From Laccaria trichodermophora (taxonomy: Eukaryota > Basidiomycota > Agaricomycetes > Agaricales > Hydnangiaceae), in NCBI GenBank assembly GCA_018417955.1, contig JACTVC010000002.1, positions 806,001 through 870,000 of the forward strand: a DNA stretch of 64,000 nt. The letters run 5' to 3'. Below are positions 20,652 to 33,474 of this stretch, in pieces. The notes below the pieces were generated by a model that had not been told where the DNA came from, searched no databases, and saw only the letters and a list, made by a program, of their open reading frames with translations. Each line of letters opens with the position of its first letter. Position 1 is the first letter of the stretch. Position numbers and translations under genes: made by a program.

Positions 20652-23600
20652 ATGACAGGCCGTCCTAAACATGTCCATGGAGCTGGCCATAATGACACCA
20701 GGCGGTACAGACCTCCAAGGATACCCAGTTTCGCAGGATACGACCGAATACCCTTAATACCTCTTCCTCCTTCTTATCCACTTCCAGAACCCATACATCG
20801 CAGATACGTAGCGATGGGCAATAGACTCTGGGAGGTATCCTCCCCTAATTCTCTGAACAACACTTTCTGTCCGGGAATCCAACCCCTTAATATCGATTTG
20901 CACATTAATAGCTATAAGGAGGAGCATCACCATTACGACGGACACATGGGGCCATTCGACCCGTCTAAAAACACGCAGCTCTATCCACCTGGCAAAGGTT
21001 GGAGAGCTCTGATAATCTCACCCACTGTGGCAAGTCCGCGCGAAAGTCCCAAGTTCAAATCAGTTCTCAACTGTTGGATTAGCGACAATGCTCCTGCGTT
21101 CAACTCTGGTCACATCGACAATGGATACCTAGATAGGTTAATCCTCATTAACCAGGAGGCAGACAAGCGCATAGAGGCCCTCCATAAGAAATACTTAGAT
21201 CAACACTACTATGAACTGGAACACCATGCCTTGTGGAGTGAATGCATCAAGCCAGTAATTCCATCATCCGAAGCACTTGATGGTTTACAACAGTATAAAC
21301 AATTTTCTCTCACAGTGGATTGGATTGCGGAAGCCCAGAGGTGCATAAAAGACAAATGTGCTTTCATCAACTACGTATCCAGGCTACAGGATTCTTGGAA
21401 TTGGTCCCCTGACCTGGAAGCCAGAAATTGAAATGGCAGATAGTCGTTACATGGGAGTATGGTTGAATGGCATGGACGAATGGCAGGCTCGGTGGTACAT
21501 GAAGGAAGGTATACCCTGCTACATAGTTTGCGAAGTAAGGTCTCAGGAGCATGCTAAGCTTGCAGCTCTAGAGACCATGATCGACTTCGCTGCAGGATCC
21601 AATGCCTCCGCCATACATTGGAGCGTAAACGAGTACAATGCCCACGCTATGGGTCGAGGAGACCTCCTTTTGCTAGACACTGTGAAGACATATGACCCAG
21701 GGTGGGTCTGGCCCAATGTCAATCCTTCCCCTCATAAGATTCTTCCAGCGCCGTCATCAAGTAAGCCAATTGACTATGGACCCACGCCTCCAATCACCGT
21801 CGTCGTGGCAAAGGACAGAGTTGCTTGGATCAAACCTCCCCCTGTGAAGAAGGCTGAACCTTCTCGTGCTGGAGCCCCTCAACACGAGAAAAAGAAGTGG
21901 CGAAGATTCACAGAAAATTACGACCCCAAAGGAACTTTTCAAGAAATCGGGATGAAAAACGTTCAAGATCATATGTTGCATTCCTTGTCGATAGGGAAAG
22001 ACATTGGGAAACCCTATTTCTATGGAAGCCTAAAGCTCCTCTCAGGTGTGTTTCAGACTTGAATATCTTCGGCCTGCCCTGTCCTGCAGGCAAATTCAAG
22101 GACTTGAAAAAGGAACGACTTAGACAACCTTCTTGGATCTACTCCACTAGAGAGCCTCAACCATTGACATAGGAAGAGAAGCTCCCACTCCTAAACCAGA
22201 AGAACTCCCTTCGCTGTGCGATCCTCCCAAACCTGATCTTGGAGGGGATGACAATAGTGACGATGACTACTACCCAGACCCCGATTTCAGAAAGAAGGAC
22301 TCCCTGGGGAAGGATTCTGATCCCCCTCGTGAAGATAGGACAAAGAGTGTGACGATTACGCCTGCCGCTCCCCTCCCAGACACAACTCCTGCTGCCTCTG
22401 GCATGAATATTTGTCTGGAAGTCACCATGGCAGAACCAGAATGTCCTGCAACATTATCAGAGACCCCCGACATCGTCATGGCAGATGCTAGTCTGCCGTC
22501 AGGAACATCGACTGCCAGAAACCCCAAGCACAAGATCCCAAAGAAGTCGGAGGAAGAAGGTCGTTAGGAGAGGAAAGTTCCACGGAGGAAGCGATGGGCC
22601 CACAGATCCCAGCAGCGCCTCTCTATGAGGACTCCGAAGTTAGGAGGGAGCAAACTACTGTCGAGGATCCACTTGAGTTCGCCTCACCACACTTGATGCT
22701 ATATGGGATACCATTAACCGAAGGATTCGTATCCATGCAAGCTTTAATCGTCAACATAGCTTCAAGACTTCAAATCTCGGTGAACCGTGTGTTTAGGACG
22801 ATGGTCGGGCAAGGGCAAAATTTCTGGATAGAAACAGGATCGGTAGACCAAGCTCAACAGTTACAGAGCTACATGCATCATCGACATGAAAATGGCGTGG
22901 AGTTGTTGGTCTCCTATGCCAACTATGAAAACTACATCAAGGCGTTAATGTTGCACACTCATATGTGGTCAGCTACTGCAGAATCTGTCGTCGATCATCA
23001 CCCCAATGAAGCTGTGGTTTCCACGTCAACCGCTGGGCCATCCATTCCTAGGATGAGGAGCCCTGTGCACGAGACCACCCGAAGCCTGTGTCGAACTTCT
23101 GAATCACCAAGACGCCACTACCTTAGTAGACGTTTGAGGTCTCAGTCACGATGCCGTTCTCCTCCTCAATCCACCTACACCCAGCGTCGTTACGATAGGT
23201 CCCCGTCTCCGTTCTACAGGAACCGCTCCCCTTGTAGACAGCCACCGTCCCCCTTTAGACGAACTCCCCGCTCACCGCATTCCACTTTGTGCGTTCAACC
23301 TTCATCTCCTGTGAGGGAAACTCGAATGGATCCTTTGACGCCTTCTGTCAGTTCAAGGGCTGCTCCCCCGTTACCGTTAGTCCCTGGTGCTCCTGCTGCT
23401 ATGAACCTGTCACCTGATGCCCCGCTGCCCTTTGGCACGAACCTAGTGTTTATGTGGTCCCCTTTGGGTAATACCTTAATGCCAGTCATTCTACAGGGAA
23501 ATACAATGGTGATACCGTATCCTACCCCTCCTTCCGTTCTGACACCTAACGCCTTGTTACCATGGCCCATTGCCGCAACCTTGCCAGGATTGGTCACTGC

Positions 23601-24108
23601 CAACTCCTCCACTGTAGAGCGGTCTCCAAATCCTCATCCTTTGATGGAAGAAGCTACCACTACGAGCTTAGCAACATGTATTACAACCAGGACCAGCTTG
23701 CCTTCTCCATCTCCTCCTCCTGACTTCCGCCCTACTCTTATGTCCCGCATGACCACAGACCTTGCAACTAGGTTAAGTGATCCAGTTAACACGAACTCCC
23801 TGTCTTCTCGACTGACAGATCCTCCTCCCCTCTCGCTGTCCAACAGGCTACATCAGGATACTCATCCAGAGCAGGGAACTCCTTCCTTTTTGCACCCTTT
23901 AATGGAAGATAACCCCAATCTTGCTGCTATTAGTGAGAGGATGGCCAACGCCGGACCCCTGGTGTTGGATCCGGTTCAGTATAATTATCCACAAGCATCT
24001 CAGAGCGGCCAGGAGGAGGATGATGACAATTTACAAGAGGAACTCGGTTACAAGAAAACCAAACATGGACGACGGTCAGGACAGAAGATTCAGGGTTACC
24101 GACAATGA
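20652..24108 (+). pseudogene. Broken 3.4-kb coding block downstream of chromodomain, family unknown
   Basis: Four to five open segments tile this interval in changing frames: 20652-21431, 21358-22062, 21897-22172, a frame from about 22184 to 22567, and 22594-24108. Each has credible protein character. The first is Pro/Tyr-rich then globular (SEALDGLQQYKQFSLTVDWI); the second reads MGVWLNGMDEWQARWYMKEG; the last contains a globular start (ASPHLMLYGIPLTEGFVSM), an Arg/Ser-rich stretch and a long Pro-rich tail ending KIQGYRQ. It lies 205 bp after the integrase stop on the same strand, in the place where some retroelements carry an extra ORF. Whether it belongs to the element or is a host gene is unresolved. 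No known domain is recognised. Confidence 0.5.
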
Positions 24109-24567
24109 GATGAGGAGCGCGAACAGCGCTGCAGACAATGATGACGCTAGCTCTGCTCTCTATCTCTTGGATCAATGCTTCAATCTCATGGGGGGGCTTT
24201 GTAATGGCGGTCTATACTCACCTTAGCATGATATTGAATCATAGTAGTTACAGTTGTTTGTTTCTTGTTTATCTTGTGTTGTGGCCCTCTTGATGTACTT
24301 ACCTTTTTACCATGATTATACATAATACATGGATTGGGTTGCAGATACGATTTACGGTTAGACGACCCAATGTCTCCCCTCCGGGATACAAGAGCCCTGT
24401 GCCAGGTGACAGTGTCCCTAATCCGGGGTCACAGGATAACTTAGATGCGCAACCGCCACGTGGATCCACACCACCAACACAAGACAACATCGTAGTCCAC
24501 ACTACGACCGACTCTCTCGCCTCACAGACCTTGTCGAGAAGCCCGCTACAATTGCTCGGTTTCACAA
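24109..24567. other. No supported gene
   Basis: Possible 3' end of the retroelement block; no second LTR to pair with it was found. Confidence 0.4.
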
Positions 24568-24712
24568 GTGTGCATAATCATGTTGGGCCAGCTGAGTATC
24601 TTGTAACTGCTCATTTCTCACTTATGGGTGTTGATCCTAGATCCACCCATTCTTGCCTCCTCCCTCCCTCTTGGCTTCAGCTATGCAAGAAATTCAGAGT
24701 GAATGCTTCACA
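24568..24712 (+). repeat. Truncated LTR (same family as 46163-46481)
   Basis: Matches the last 145 bp of the 319-bp LTRs at 46 and 50 kb with about a dozen differences, including CATAATCATGTTGGGCCAGC and the exact LTR terminus GAATGCTTCACA. The first half of the LTR is missing and no 5-bp duplication can be checked. Confidence 0.8.
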
Positions 24713-27700
24713 AAGTTTGTAACATTAGCAAATCATGGAAACTCTGGTTTGCCCTTGCAAAATGTGCCTTGTTTGTCCTTGTTTACATACCTATGGGATG
24801 GTTTGCAAGGCAATATATATCATACAGCAGGGTTGTAGTACATTGGGCATGGGATACCTAGTATGTAGAACAATTACAATGGTTTTTGTTGTATGGTATG
24901 AGTATGAAAGTTTTTTTCAACTTGCTATAAAGACTTTTTTTTTTTCCTAAGTCCACATCCAGTGGCAGAATCTGATGGCTTCCAGTCTATTTTATGCATG
25001 AACTAAGGTTGTCTAACAGAATTGATCTGAGATGAAGTGAGCACATGAGATGAGATGCTAAGACCTTGAGATCAAACCCCCTGGAACATGAAACAATTTA
25101 TTTACATAGTTATAGCAAGCCCTTTAGCCACCATTCTTCCAGTTGGTTACCCACCACCCTTGCAACATGATAATGAATGCCCATCAACACCAGCCTGGTT
25201 GAACTTGCCAATCTTTGGTTCTTTACAAAGTCATATATGGCTTGTAATCTACACAGTCATTGTAAATTTCCACAATCAAGTTGAGGTTTGTACAATATTT
25301 GGTTCTTTATATACCACCATGAAGTTCACAAGGCAGGTGTTGAATTGTAATGATTATAGCAGATTGTGTTCATTATATACCCTCGTCATTTCAATGTAGA
25401 TTGACTTAAGGCTATACTTAGTTGTGTAAAATGCATTTTTTATAGTTTTAAGCTTCTTTCCCTGGGATACAGAGGGTGAACTATGTTTTTGCTGAGTTTG
25501 TTTACTAGTATTGAACAATAGCTTCCACAACTGGCCAATTGTGGGTCATCACTGGGTGATTATTCTCAGGAGAATATTCTCTCCCAGTCGATTCAACGCA
25601 GGGGGAGATGTAGGACACTTGTCAGGCTCCTCTAGGGGTGCCAACCCACTGACAAGTCATTTTACACATATTCCGAACTTGCAAGCCCCTATGTGGCAGA
25701 CTATGTCAAAGTCAAGGGGGTGCCAGGATTTAAAATAAGGACCAGACATCAAAATTATTTTTAGTGGGACTTGGGCTGAACCAACCACCCAACGTAATCA
25801 GGCACACATCCATTTTAGGAAATATGATGTCATCCACGTGCGATTTTTTTCCCTTTTCCATCACCCAATCCCCAGCAGGCTGTGAAAACCCATTTTTTGA
25901 GCTCCCCGTCGGGCTTGAGATGATACTACAATGAAGTTGACCATAAAATTCACTAATTGAAGTACTGAGCTGCCTGTGTCATTGAATTAAAGTAAGTCAC
26001 TGTAGGGGCTTGCTGTTTTCGGGCAGCAATGTTGTAGAGAAAGGTATTTCACAACCAATTCACAACATGCCATGATCTCAATTCCAAGTCCCATCTCATC
26101 TTAGAGCTAGTTTTTGGCTTCTTTATGTTCAGATAGACCCAATATATTCAAACTCATGCATTCTGGCAGCTATCTGAGCACTGTCCAATCACCCTCTCGC
26201 CATTTTGCACTGAAATTTTGGTATGTCAAAAAAAAAATTAGCGGCCTGGCAGCCGAACCAACCAACCGGCCCCTGGTCCAGGATTTAAATCCCAGTACCC
26301 CCTTGGTCAAAGTTATCCTGAGACACTTATGTGGGCCAATTTAACGGGATCTCCCGGATCGCAACCGAAAGGGGAAGGCGCACGTGACCACGTGACCTGG
26401 CGCATTGCGTCCTCCTCCCTCCTTTCGTCCTCCCCTGCCGCTTCGTCCCACCGCCTCGTCCCCTCCCGAAATTTCACTCATGGTACACAATTTTGTATTT
26501 ATTATACCCGAAAATGCAATTTTTTTCCCAGGACTGGCTTTTCCCGGGCAAACATGCAGCCCTTGTCCAAAATGGACCTCACGGCGCGTCCTTGATTGGG
26601 GCCTGCGTGCTGTTGAATTCTCAGGAAAAATACAAAGCTTGCAGGATATCTTCAATGCATCTCCAGCTACATGTTTACCGCTTTTTTTGCTCTTCAGGGA
26701 GATTTTTGGAAGGTGGTTTGCTGCAAGGACCTGAAAATAAGTCAGAAAAGCACACATAAGTTGGCATAAGTGCTTATGTGTGATGGATTTAGCTTAAATC
26801 GAGTTCAATTTAGTGGATTGAACGCCCCGTGATGCCAACCAGCTCAATTTAAAGTGCATTTCCATGAGCTGGCCTATCCCTGCACCCGATTTAAGGGTCT
26901 TTCGCCATTTTTCGGTTCAGGGAACTAACCCCTGCTATATCACATTGGCTAATAAATCTTTCTGTTTCGTCATTAGGCCCTTTCCATGTAATTCTCATAA
27001 TGTTGTAGCTAAGGATATCTACATGACATGTAGTACATATATAACACTGGCAAAAAAGGACATTCCATCCTACAAAACTACATACGGCCTTGCACTCATT
27101 GAATTTTCAGACATACTTTGTAAATCCCCCACTTCCCGATTTGTCGTGACGCGCATGGCGCATCATTTTCCGTCCCAACACGTTGTTGTTTGCACTTGAT
27201 AAAAGCCTACTCCAGCACACAAACATTTGGCCTCTTGAAGGCGGGAATGTGATGGAAGCCAAGCTCCACATGGCATAGTGTTGCCTGCGTCGCCTGGAGA
27301 GGTTGGCCACAGTGAGAGGGGTTTGAAAGAGATGAAGGCGAGAGGCAAGGCACCGAAATCAGGGTAGGAAAGGTAAAGAGAAGATAATTTCTCACGGAAA
27401 ATGGAATCCGCTGATGGGCGTAATTTATCGAATTTAACATTCACTCCCTTAAATCGAGTGAAATAATTGTACTTATCTTTCGTTGGCTAGGCTCATTGCG
27501 ACCAACACATATGTATTACTCTTGTTCAATCTCAGCAGGCAATTTTTTACATGTTTGAATACATACCCTTGCATGAGTCTTGGACTGGCGACCCTCTCAA
27601 CAAGAAGTTTGTGCGTCCTTACTTTCTGCCTCTTGGGCTCCATTTCGCTTTCTTTTAGAAGAATGAGGACTTAGGCTTACAACCCAGCACCAGGTTGGGA

Positions 27701-27982
27701 GGTTTGGTGTGTCCATCACGTTTACCAACTCAACGACCCAGCACAACACATACCGTTTTGCTACTAGCCTGTCAAGATCCCAACCGCTACTAGCGCCGAA
27801 ATACTCAACACATATTTACCCCCACCCTCAACGACATCGTTGCAATTAAGGGTAAGATCTATCTGAGAAACCCCTATGTTTTGAAGGGACCCTCCATCGG
27901 ATCAGAAGATTTTGTAACGCTTAACCAACGATGTGGCTATTGACTGGGGTCTCTTACTCTATGGACTAATTTAAGCACTATG
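24713..27982. other. AT-rich gene-free region
   Basis: No recognisable coding region on either strand. A 10-bp-stem hairpin (CACACATAAG...CTTATGTGTG) lies at 26751-26782. Open frames here are short and overlapping. Confidence 0.4.
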
Positions 27983-28644
27983 GCCAAGGGGGTGGCGGAA
28001 CGTGGATCCCACATATAGGGTTAGGGGGGGGGATCCGCTAGGGGGTCGAATTTTTTTTTGGGACCTACTGTATAAAGTCGTTCCAATTAGCCTTAATAAT
28101 GCTCACAAAGAAGTTGAAGCGTTCAAGTGTACACCAAATAGCTAATCTACAACTGAGAGCCAAGGCAAACCTTTTGTAACACCTGGATGCTGCATTCACA
28201 CTGCATTCAGTACGTACTACCCCGTGTCCGGGCCCTTTCAGGCTGCAAGCGCTCATGCGCTCACGATCCATTTGGGCTTCTCAGCTCTGGCTGCTGTATC
28301 ATGTTTGTGCGCCCTGTGCTCGGTGTCCCGCTGTTCGCTACCCCAATGTACAACAAGTTCAGTAGTATGGGAAGCTGGAAGGGAGGGGCAACAAAACCAA
28401 ATAAAAATGCAAGGCTAGCCGTTGTTAGACTTGTGTGGATATGGGAGTGAAGCATCGTCGCATGTAGAAACTCAAAAATGTGAGATGTTTTTAACATAGG
28501 AACTTGAAAATATATGTTTTCGACATAGGAACTTGGAAAATTTCCTTTTTTGGGGGGGGTCAAGGGGAGGGGGGGTACGTCAAAGGTGCCCTAATTTTTT
28601 TTGGGACTGTATATGCAAAATCCACGTTCCGCCACCCCCTTGGC
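27983..28644. mobile_element. TIR element (MITE-like), 662 bp
   Basis: Terminal inverted repeats begin GCCAAGGGGGTGGCGGAACG and extend about 25 bp; both ends are flanked by TATG (27979-27982 and 28645-28648). Inside are G-runs and T-runs next to GGGACCTACTG/GGGACTGTATATG, and no transposase frame. A TA or 4-bp TATG target duplication would suit several cut-and-paste families; the superfamily is not fixed. Confidence 0.75.
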
Positions 28645-28648
28645 TATG

Positions 28649-30642
28649 GCTGGGTTTTCCGATTATCGTGCATCCTCTAGGCTCCACAGAACCAACACTT
28701 TGAACCCTATCTGTGGGCCTTTTCGGCTACATAAGCGCTGAGGCTATTTGGCGTTCTATGAGCTCAAGATGAGACGAGATTCAGTTCTATGATTGCCGAC
28801 GTTCGGAGTCCCAGATACGCAGAGCCTGATACGAACAATTAAAGTAAGGATGTCACAAGTTGCCAATGATGAAAGTCATCTCACTGTCCTCCGTCTTCAG
28901 ACTCGACTGTACCTCGGAAATGCAAGCCGCGAAGTCTGTATCCTCATCGCTTTCGTGAGACCTCTTGGCTTAAGCTCAAGTTCATTGCCGGTCGGCTAGT
29001 TTATCATATCCGTCATCAGATCCCTTGCTCGAAGCTGCTCGAACGGCCCGAGTTTATCTATCCTGTGATATCGACGTTAGAATGATATCAGAGGGTGTCT
29101 ACATGTCACACTATCAGAGCTGTGCGAAAACATCGTCGTCCTCAACGTCAATAATCAAATAGTGAATGAACAGACAATGGTAATGGTATAAGACGCATAC
29201 CGGCCCGAGTGGAAGACTTCCGAATCTAACTTTCAGTCGTAGTCCGCGATTTGATTTTCGCTTTGCGTGCCTTTGAAAATGAAACACTCAACTTACCGTC
29301 CCAAGGCTATCCGCTTACCGCCGGGTCAGAGTAATTATCATGAGGTAGTTGAGGTAGTTGAACATATCCCCTTATGTCCGAGACGGCGGTTAAGAAAAAA
29401 GCACTTGACCTCGGTCATTCGAGGGTCAACGCCTCGACGTTTTTTTTGTAAGTCCGTAAAACTTGAATTTCAATTCGTATGACGTCGATGTGGAATCCGC
29501 CGAGAAATGCAGATGGATCTACATAGCGAAATAATGGGGTGTTTGTCAATGGGATAAATTTTGTCCTCGAGGTTTGGAGCGAGTGGTTATTGAGTCCGAC
29601 GTTCAGAGATAAGGGTGGGTCCCATAATGATTACCCTATTATGAGCGAAATTTGATTTTGGGCGTTTGGTAATTTGAGAGGTTGGGACGCGTATGTAGAT
29701 GAAGTGGCTCCGGAGACCGTGTAAGCGCGGGCGCAGCTATGACTCGTCGACGTTGCGAATCGCGATATCTCGTGCTTGACGCGTTCGAAGAGGGCTGTTA
29801 CTTAGCTGCGGTAGATCCGTGCGGCTGTGGGGGGTTGGGATGAGACGACGGGGGCGGTCACAATCAGCGGAAGAGCGGAACGAACGTGCGGTTTCCATTT
29901 GTTTTCTTGCGGCTTTCACAAAGAGATAGATATGTCCTAATTCATTCATTTAGAAGAGCGGGAGACGGCGATTTCCGTGCATGAAGATAAAAGAGGGGTT
30001 GGAAATGGTTGTTGAGGGATCAGCTGACCTTTGTGGTGTCTCTGTTTCCAAGTCGTGTTTGATGAGGAATAAGTGAAGGTGCTTCGAGTGTTCTTCACCG
30101 AAGCTTGGACCATGCAGAGTTTGGTTGTAGGGTGCAGTGAACGGGTACGTACACCTGATTGTAGGACAATAGTTGAAAGACATGGGATTCAAGGTACATG
30201 CATGACGCACTGTTCACGGAATATTTTACACTATCACATCTGTTTCTCGAGCCCTGAACTCATTTCGTTGCATTCATAAAGCTGCGACGGGTGAGGAAAA
30301 CACGTGTCGGATCGTCAGTGGCTGGTTCGGGTGACTGGGCATTGGGCAAAGATGCTTTCTACAGATCAAAAGAATAGAATGGAGGTGTATTGAGGTGCTA
30401 TAGACGCAAAAGGATTCGAAACGATAGCGCAATCATGGTGTCGATCAGGTACAAGATGTAGAATTTTGAGTGGGAGCCCGATTTGGCCAAGATCTAGATC
30501 ACGTGTTTTATCAATTATCACATGCGAAACTGAACATGTCCAGGGGTATTAAAAGTGAATGAGCGAAAACGTTCTTATCAGCTCGCTCCCCTTTTTGCAC
30601 CACCACCACCATCACCACCACCACCGCCCAACGTCGTTCAAA
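28649..30642. other. Intergenic, perilipin upstream region
   Basis: No supported gene. A CACCAC microsatellite at 30,597-30,628 lies in the presumed 5' leader of the perilipin gene. Confidence 0.4.
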
Positions 30643-31886
30643 ATGTCCACAACCGCCACAGAGACCCAGAACAATGCACCAGAAATCACCATCTTGACAC
30701 GCTTCGGCTCTATCCCTCTTGTCTCTGGTTCGCTGGACTCCATTAATAAAGCCTTGACGACCAATTCTTACACGCGTACTCCTTATAACACTGCGAAGGA
30801 GCTTTCCATCACCGCATACAAGTATACCGAGCCCATTCAGGTTCGCCTTGCGCCTCTCATCGTTCGTGCGGACGGACTCGCCAACAAGGCCGTTGACGCT
30901 GTCGAAGCGCGTTACCCTTACCCCTTCGTTGCCAAGCCTGAGGAGGTTGCCAGTTATGTTCATGAGCGTCGCCAGAGCGTGACTGACTACTATAACGGCA
31001 CCGTCGACGGTGTCACCAAGGTTGTTGACGAACGGGTTAGGAGCCCAGCAGTGCAAGCCGCTCAGGGACTGGACCAGGTGAGTCATTTGCGCCAGTTCCA
31101 GACAACCGCGCCCTTAATGCGTTTTGTATTAAGCGATTCGCTCCCATCGTTGATTACTTCGAAAATCGACTTGGAAACTCTTCGGAGGCTGGTCCATCGA
31201 ACCCCGATACCAAGTATCAGTACCAGCGAGCCCTCGCTCTTTCCCAGACGGTCAAGGACAACATCTACACCTACTCTGCTGAGCAGATAAAACAACTTCA
31301 GGCGCAGTCAGTTCTCGCGTATGTTTCAATTATCTCTTTTTCGTCGTCTGAGACTTACATCCTCATCAGACAACGGGCGACTGACACCGCACAGTCCATC
31401 ACCACTCTCGCCTCTTCTTCCATCTCATCCGCTCAGTCCCGTATCCATGCCCTGTCCGACAACATGGTTTCTGAACTTCAGAAACTGCAGTCGTCAACCG
31501 CGTCATTCGCTTCGAGTTTCCAAAACACCCTCCAATCTTCCGCCTCCCAGCTCCACGCCATCCAACCTCAGATTCAACAGACGTATAGCGAGCTCGCGAC
31601 ATCCCTCACATCAACGGCGAATGAACTGGCGAACATCATCAAGCAGAAGGACCTCCCTGTTCAGGAGAAGGTCAGTCGCGTCAGCAAGGAAGTTCGCGAC
31701 AGTGTCACGCCGTTGCTCGAGGCCGTCAGGAAGGGCGTATCCGATTTGCTTGCTCGGGGCAAGGCTCAGGCATCTGAAGCGGCGGAGGCGACACAGCAGG
31801 GTCAGACATCTAAGTCGTCCAAACCGTCCAAACCGACTACCAACGGCATCAACGGGCCAAATGGGCACGCTTCGGAAGCGGAGTAG
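30643..31886 (+). CDS. Perilipin-like lipid droplet protein (CAP20/MPL1 family)
   Basis: Three exons, 30643-31077, 31134-31318 and 31370-31886, with 56- and 51-bp introns. They join in frame to 378 aa, close to fungal CAP20/MPL1 perilipins. The N-terminal block (TRFGSIPLVSGSLDSINKAL, NSYTRTPYNTAKELS) and the central APIVDYFENRLG segment are the family's conserved parts; the C-terminal half is a long amphipathic Ser/Gln/Ala-rich coiled region (SITTLASSSISSAQSRIHAL) ending in a Lys/Ser-rich tail. These proteins coat lipid droplets and control storage-fat access; CAP20 and MPL1 are needed for appressorium function in plant-pathogenic ascomycetes. The upstream in-frame ATG at 30559 would add a His run encoded by a CAC microsatellite, so the start at 30643 (AAAATGTCC context) is preferred. 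Confidence 0.85.
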
Positions 31887-32434
31887 AGTCTTTGTATATG
31901 CGTACGATTCTTTCTGATTCTTCATTTTCCGCCTTCTGGTTGAGTTCCTATCATGTCATTTCACTGGCCTCGTTATCGCATCCCTCCTAGAATGTACAAA
32001 CCCATAGACGCTTCGTAACTATCACGCTCATTTGTCCAAGAAATTCCCCTTCCCCCGGCGCGCCCCATGTACATACGATGTTTTTAGACGCATACATCCA
32101 CATAAAAATAACGATGAATGTATCCACTGGTAAAATCGAAATTCCTTATCAGAAACAATCGTCTTCGGATTTGCTCAGATCTCTGACGTCAATGATGATG
32201 CGATTCTCGTTCTTATCAAGAACGTTTTTCTCAGTATTCGACTCACTGCCTAACTATGGCGTCAAACACGACGTAAATTCGAACATCATGTGGCGGATGG
32301 TTATATTGCTGCCAAAGGGGGATGTATCGCGACATCATGACATATGAAGCAAATTTTATGTAAAATGGCGAAGGAGAACGCGGAGGTTTGTCAATTTATT
32401 CTTGTTGGAATTACTAGTAGAGAAAAACAACAGG
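31887..32434. other. Perilipin 3' flank
   Basis: Presumed 3' UTR and spacer; nothing else seen. Confidence 0.5.
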
Positions 32435-32443
32435 GATTGAGGC

Positions 32444-33465
32444 CCAGTGAAAACCGGCTCTGCAAGTTTCCACGAGAATGTGCGAATATCGGCTGAAATC
32501 GGCGAAATCGGCGATGATCCGCTGCGGCCCGCAACGTTTCTGCACCTGCTCCGTTGAACGACATCATTCTGGACTTGACTCTAAATTCTTTCCCCAAATT
32601 CTACTAGCTGAGCGCGACTATATATCTCAGAGCGCTATCAAATTGCCTTTATTCCTTCTTTCTTCCCGCCCCCCCACCATCTCCCCCAATCCATCTCCTC
32701 ACACTTCGCACCATTCTGCCCACTGGCATTCCTCTCGTTAACGTACGTGAACAGAGTTGTCAACCTATAGGCTCCGGAGTTCAAATGACTGGTCTCACTG
32801 GGTACAAGGAAGTGTGTCCGTTACCAGAACTTCGGTAAGTGACTTCCTGTCCTTGTACCATGTCGTCTAAGTGACCATTTTCGGCGCATATATGCGCCTT
32901 CTGCAGAGTATTCTATGGCCGAGGACAAGTTGTGAGTGCGTTTTGGCATCCATTTGGTGTCGCGTGTCTGATAAATACCCAGCGGCTCGAAATTTCTATT
33001 TACTCCCCCATCCACAATGCCAACACAATGCCGACCCCGACATCGATACATCTGTCTCTCAGATGTGTGCACAAGTGGATGGGTGGAAGTGGGTGTGAGA
33101 CGGCGATTAGTTAAGGTTCCGTTCCAGGGATAGATGTCGTGTCGTGGGGGTCTTGGGTATATAGCAGCCAGAAATTCGCAGATATTCACAGGAAATTGTA
33201 TATTACATATGAAGCAATTCAAAAAAATTCTACCTACAAGTGAGGACTGAGAAACGCAGATGGGAGCAGACCAGAAGGGGTAGCCGCCGAAATATTCACA
33301 ATCGACGCCGTAGTTCGTCAAAAAGGGGCAGACAGTTGCGGGAAAAAATCCGCAAAAGGGACAAAATCCCATTCTACCTGCACCTTTCTGCTCTGCCGAC
33401 GATCTCCGATATCTGCCGGGAATCTGCAGATAATTGCGGCTGGTAACAGAGCCGGTTTTCACTGG
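32444..33465. mobile_element. TIR element, 1,022 bp, 9-bp target duplication
   Basis: The ends are perfect 19-bp inverted repeats, CCAGTGAAAACCGGCTCTG. GATTGAGGC directly precedes (32435-32443) and follows (33466-33474) the element; the shared flank could also be read as 7 or 11 bp depending on where the TIR is drawn. A 9-bp duplication would suit a Mutator-like origin, an 8-bp one hAT. The minus-strand open frame 32821-33462 has no transposase motif, so the copy is non-autonomous. An internal inverted repeat (GGTACAAGGAAGT with ACTTCCTGTCCTTGTACC) sits near 32,800-32,860. Confidence 0.75.
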
Positions 33466-33474
33466 GATTGAGGC

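Noticed and set aside
30559..30642. Upstream in-frame ATG adding a His-rich N-terminus to the perilipin gene
   Set aside because: The His run is a CACCAC microsatellite in the leader; the ATG at 30643 has better context and matches the usual family start.
32821..33462. 213-codon minus frame inside the TIR element
   Set aside because: No transposase motif; ends coincide with the TIR; composition irregular.
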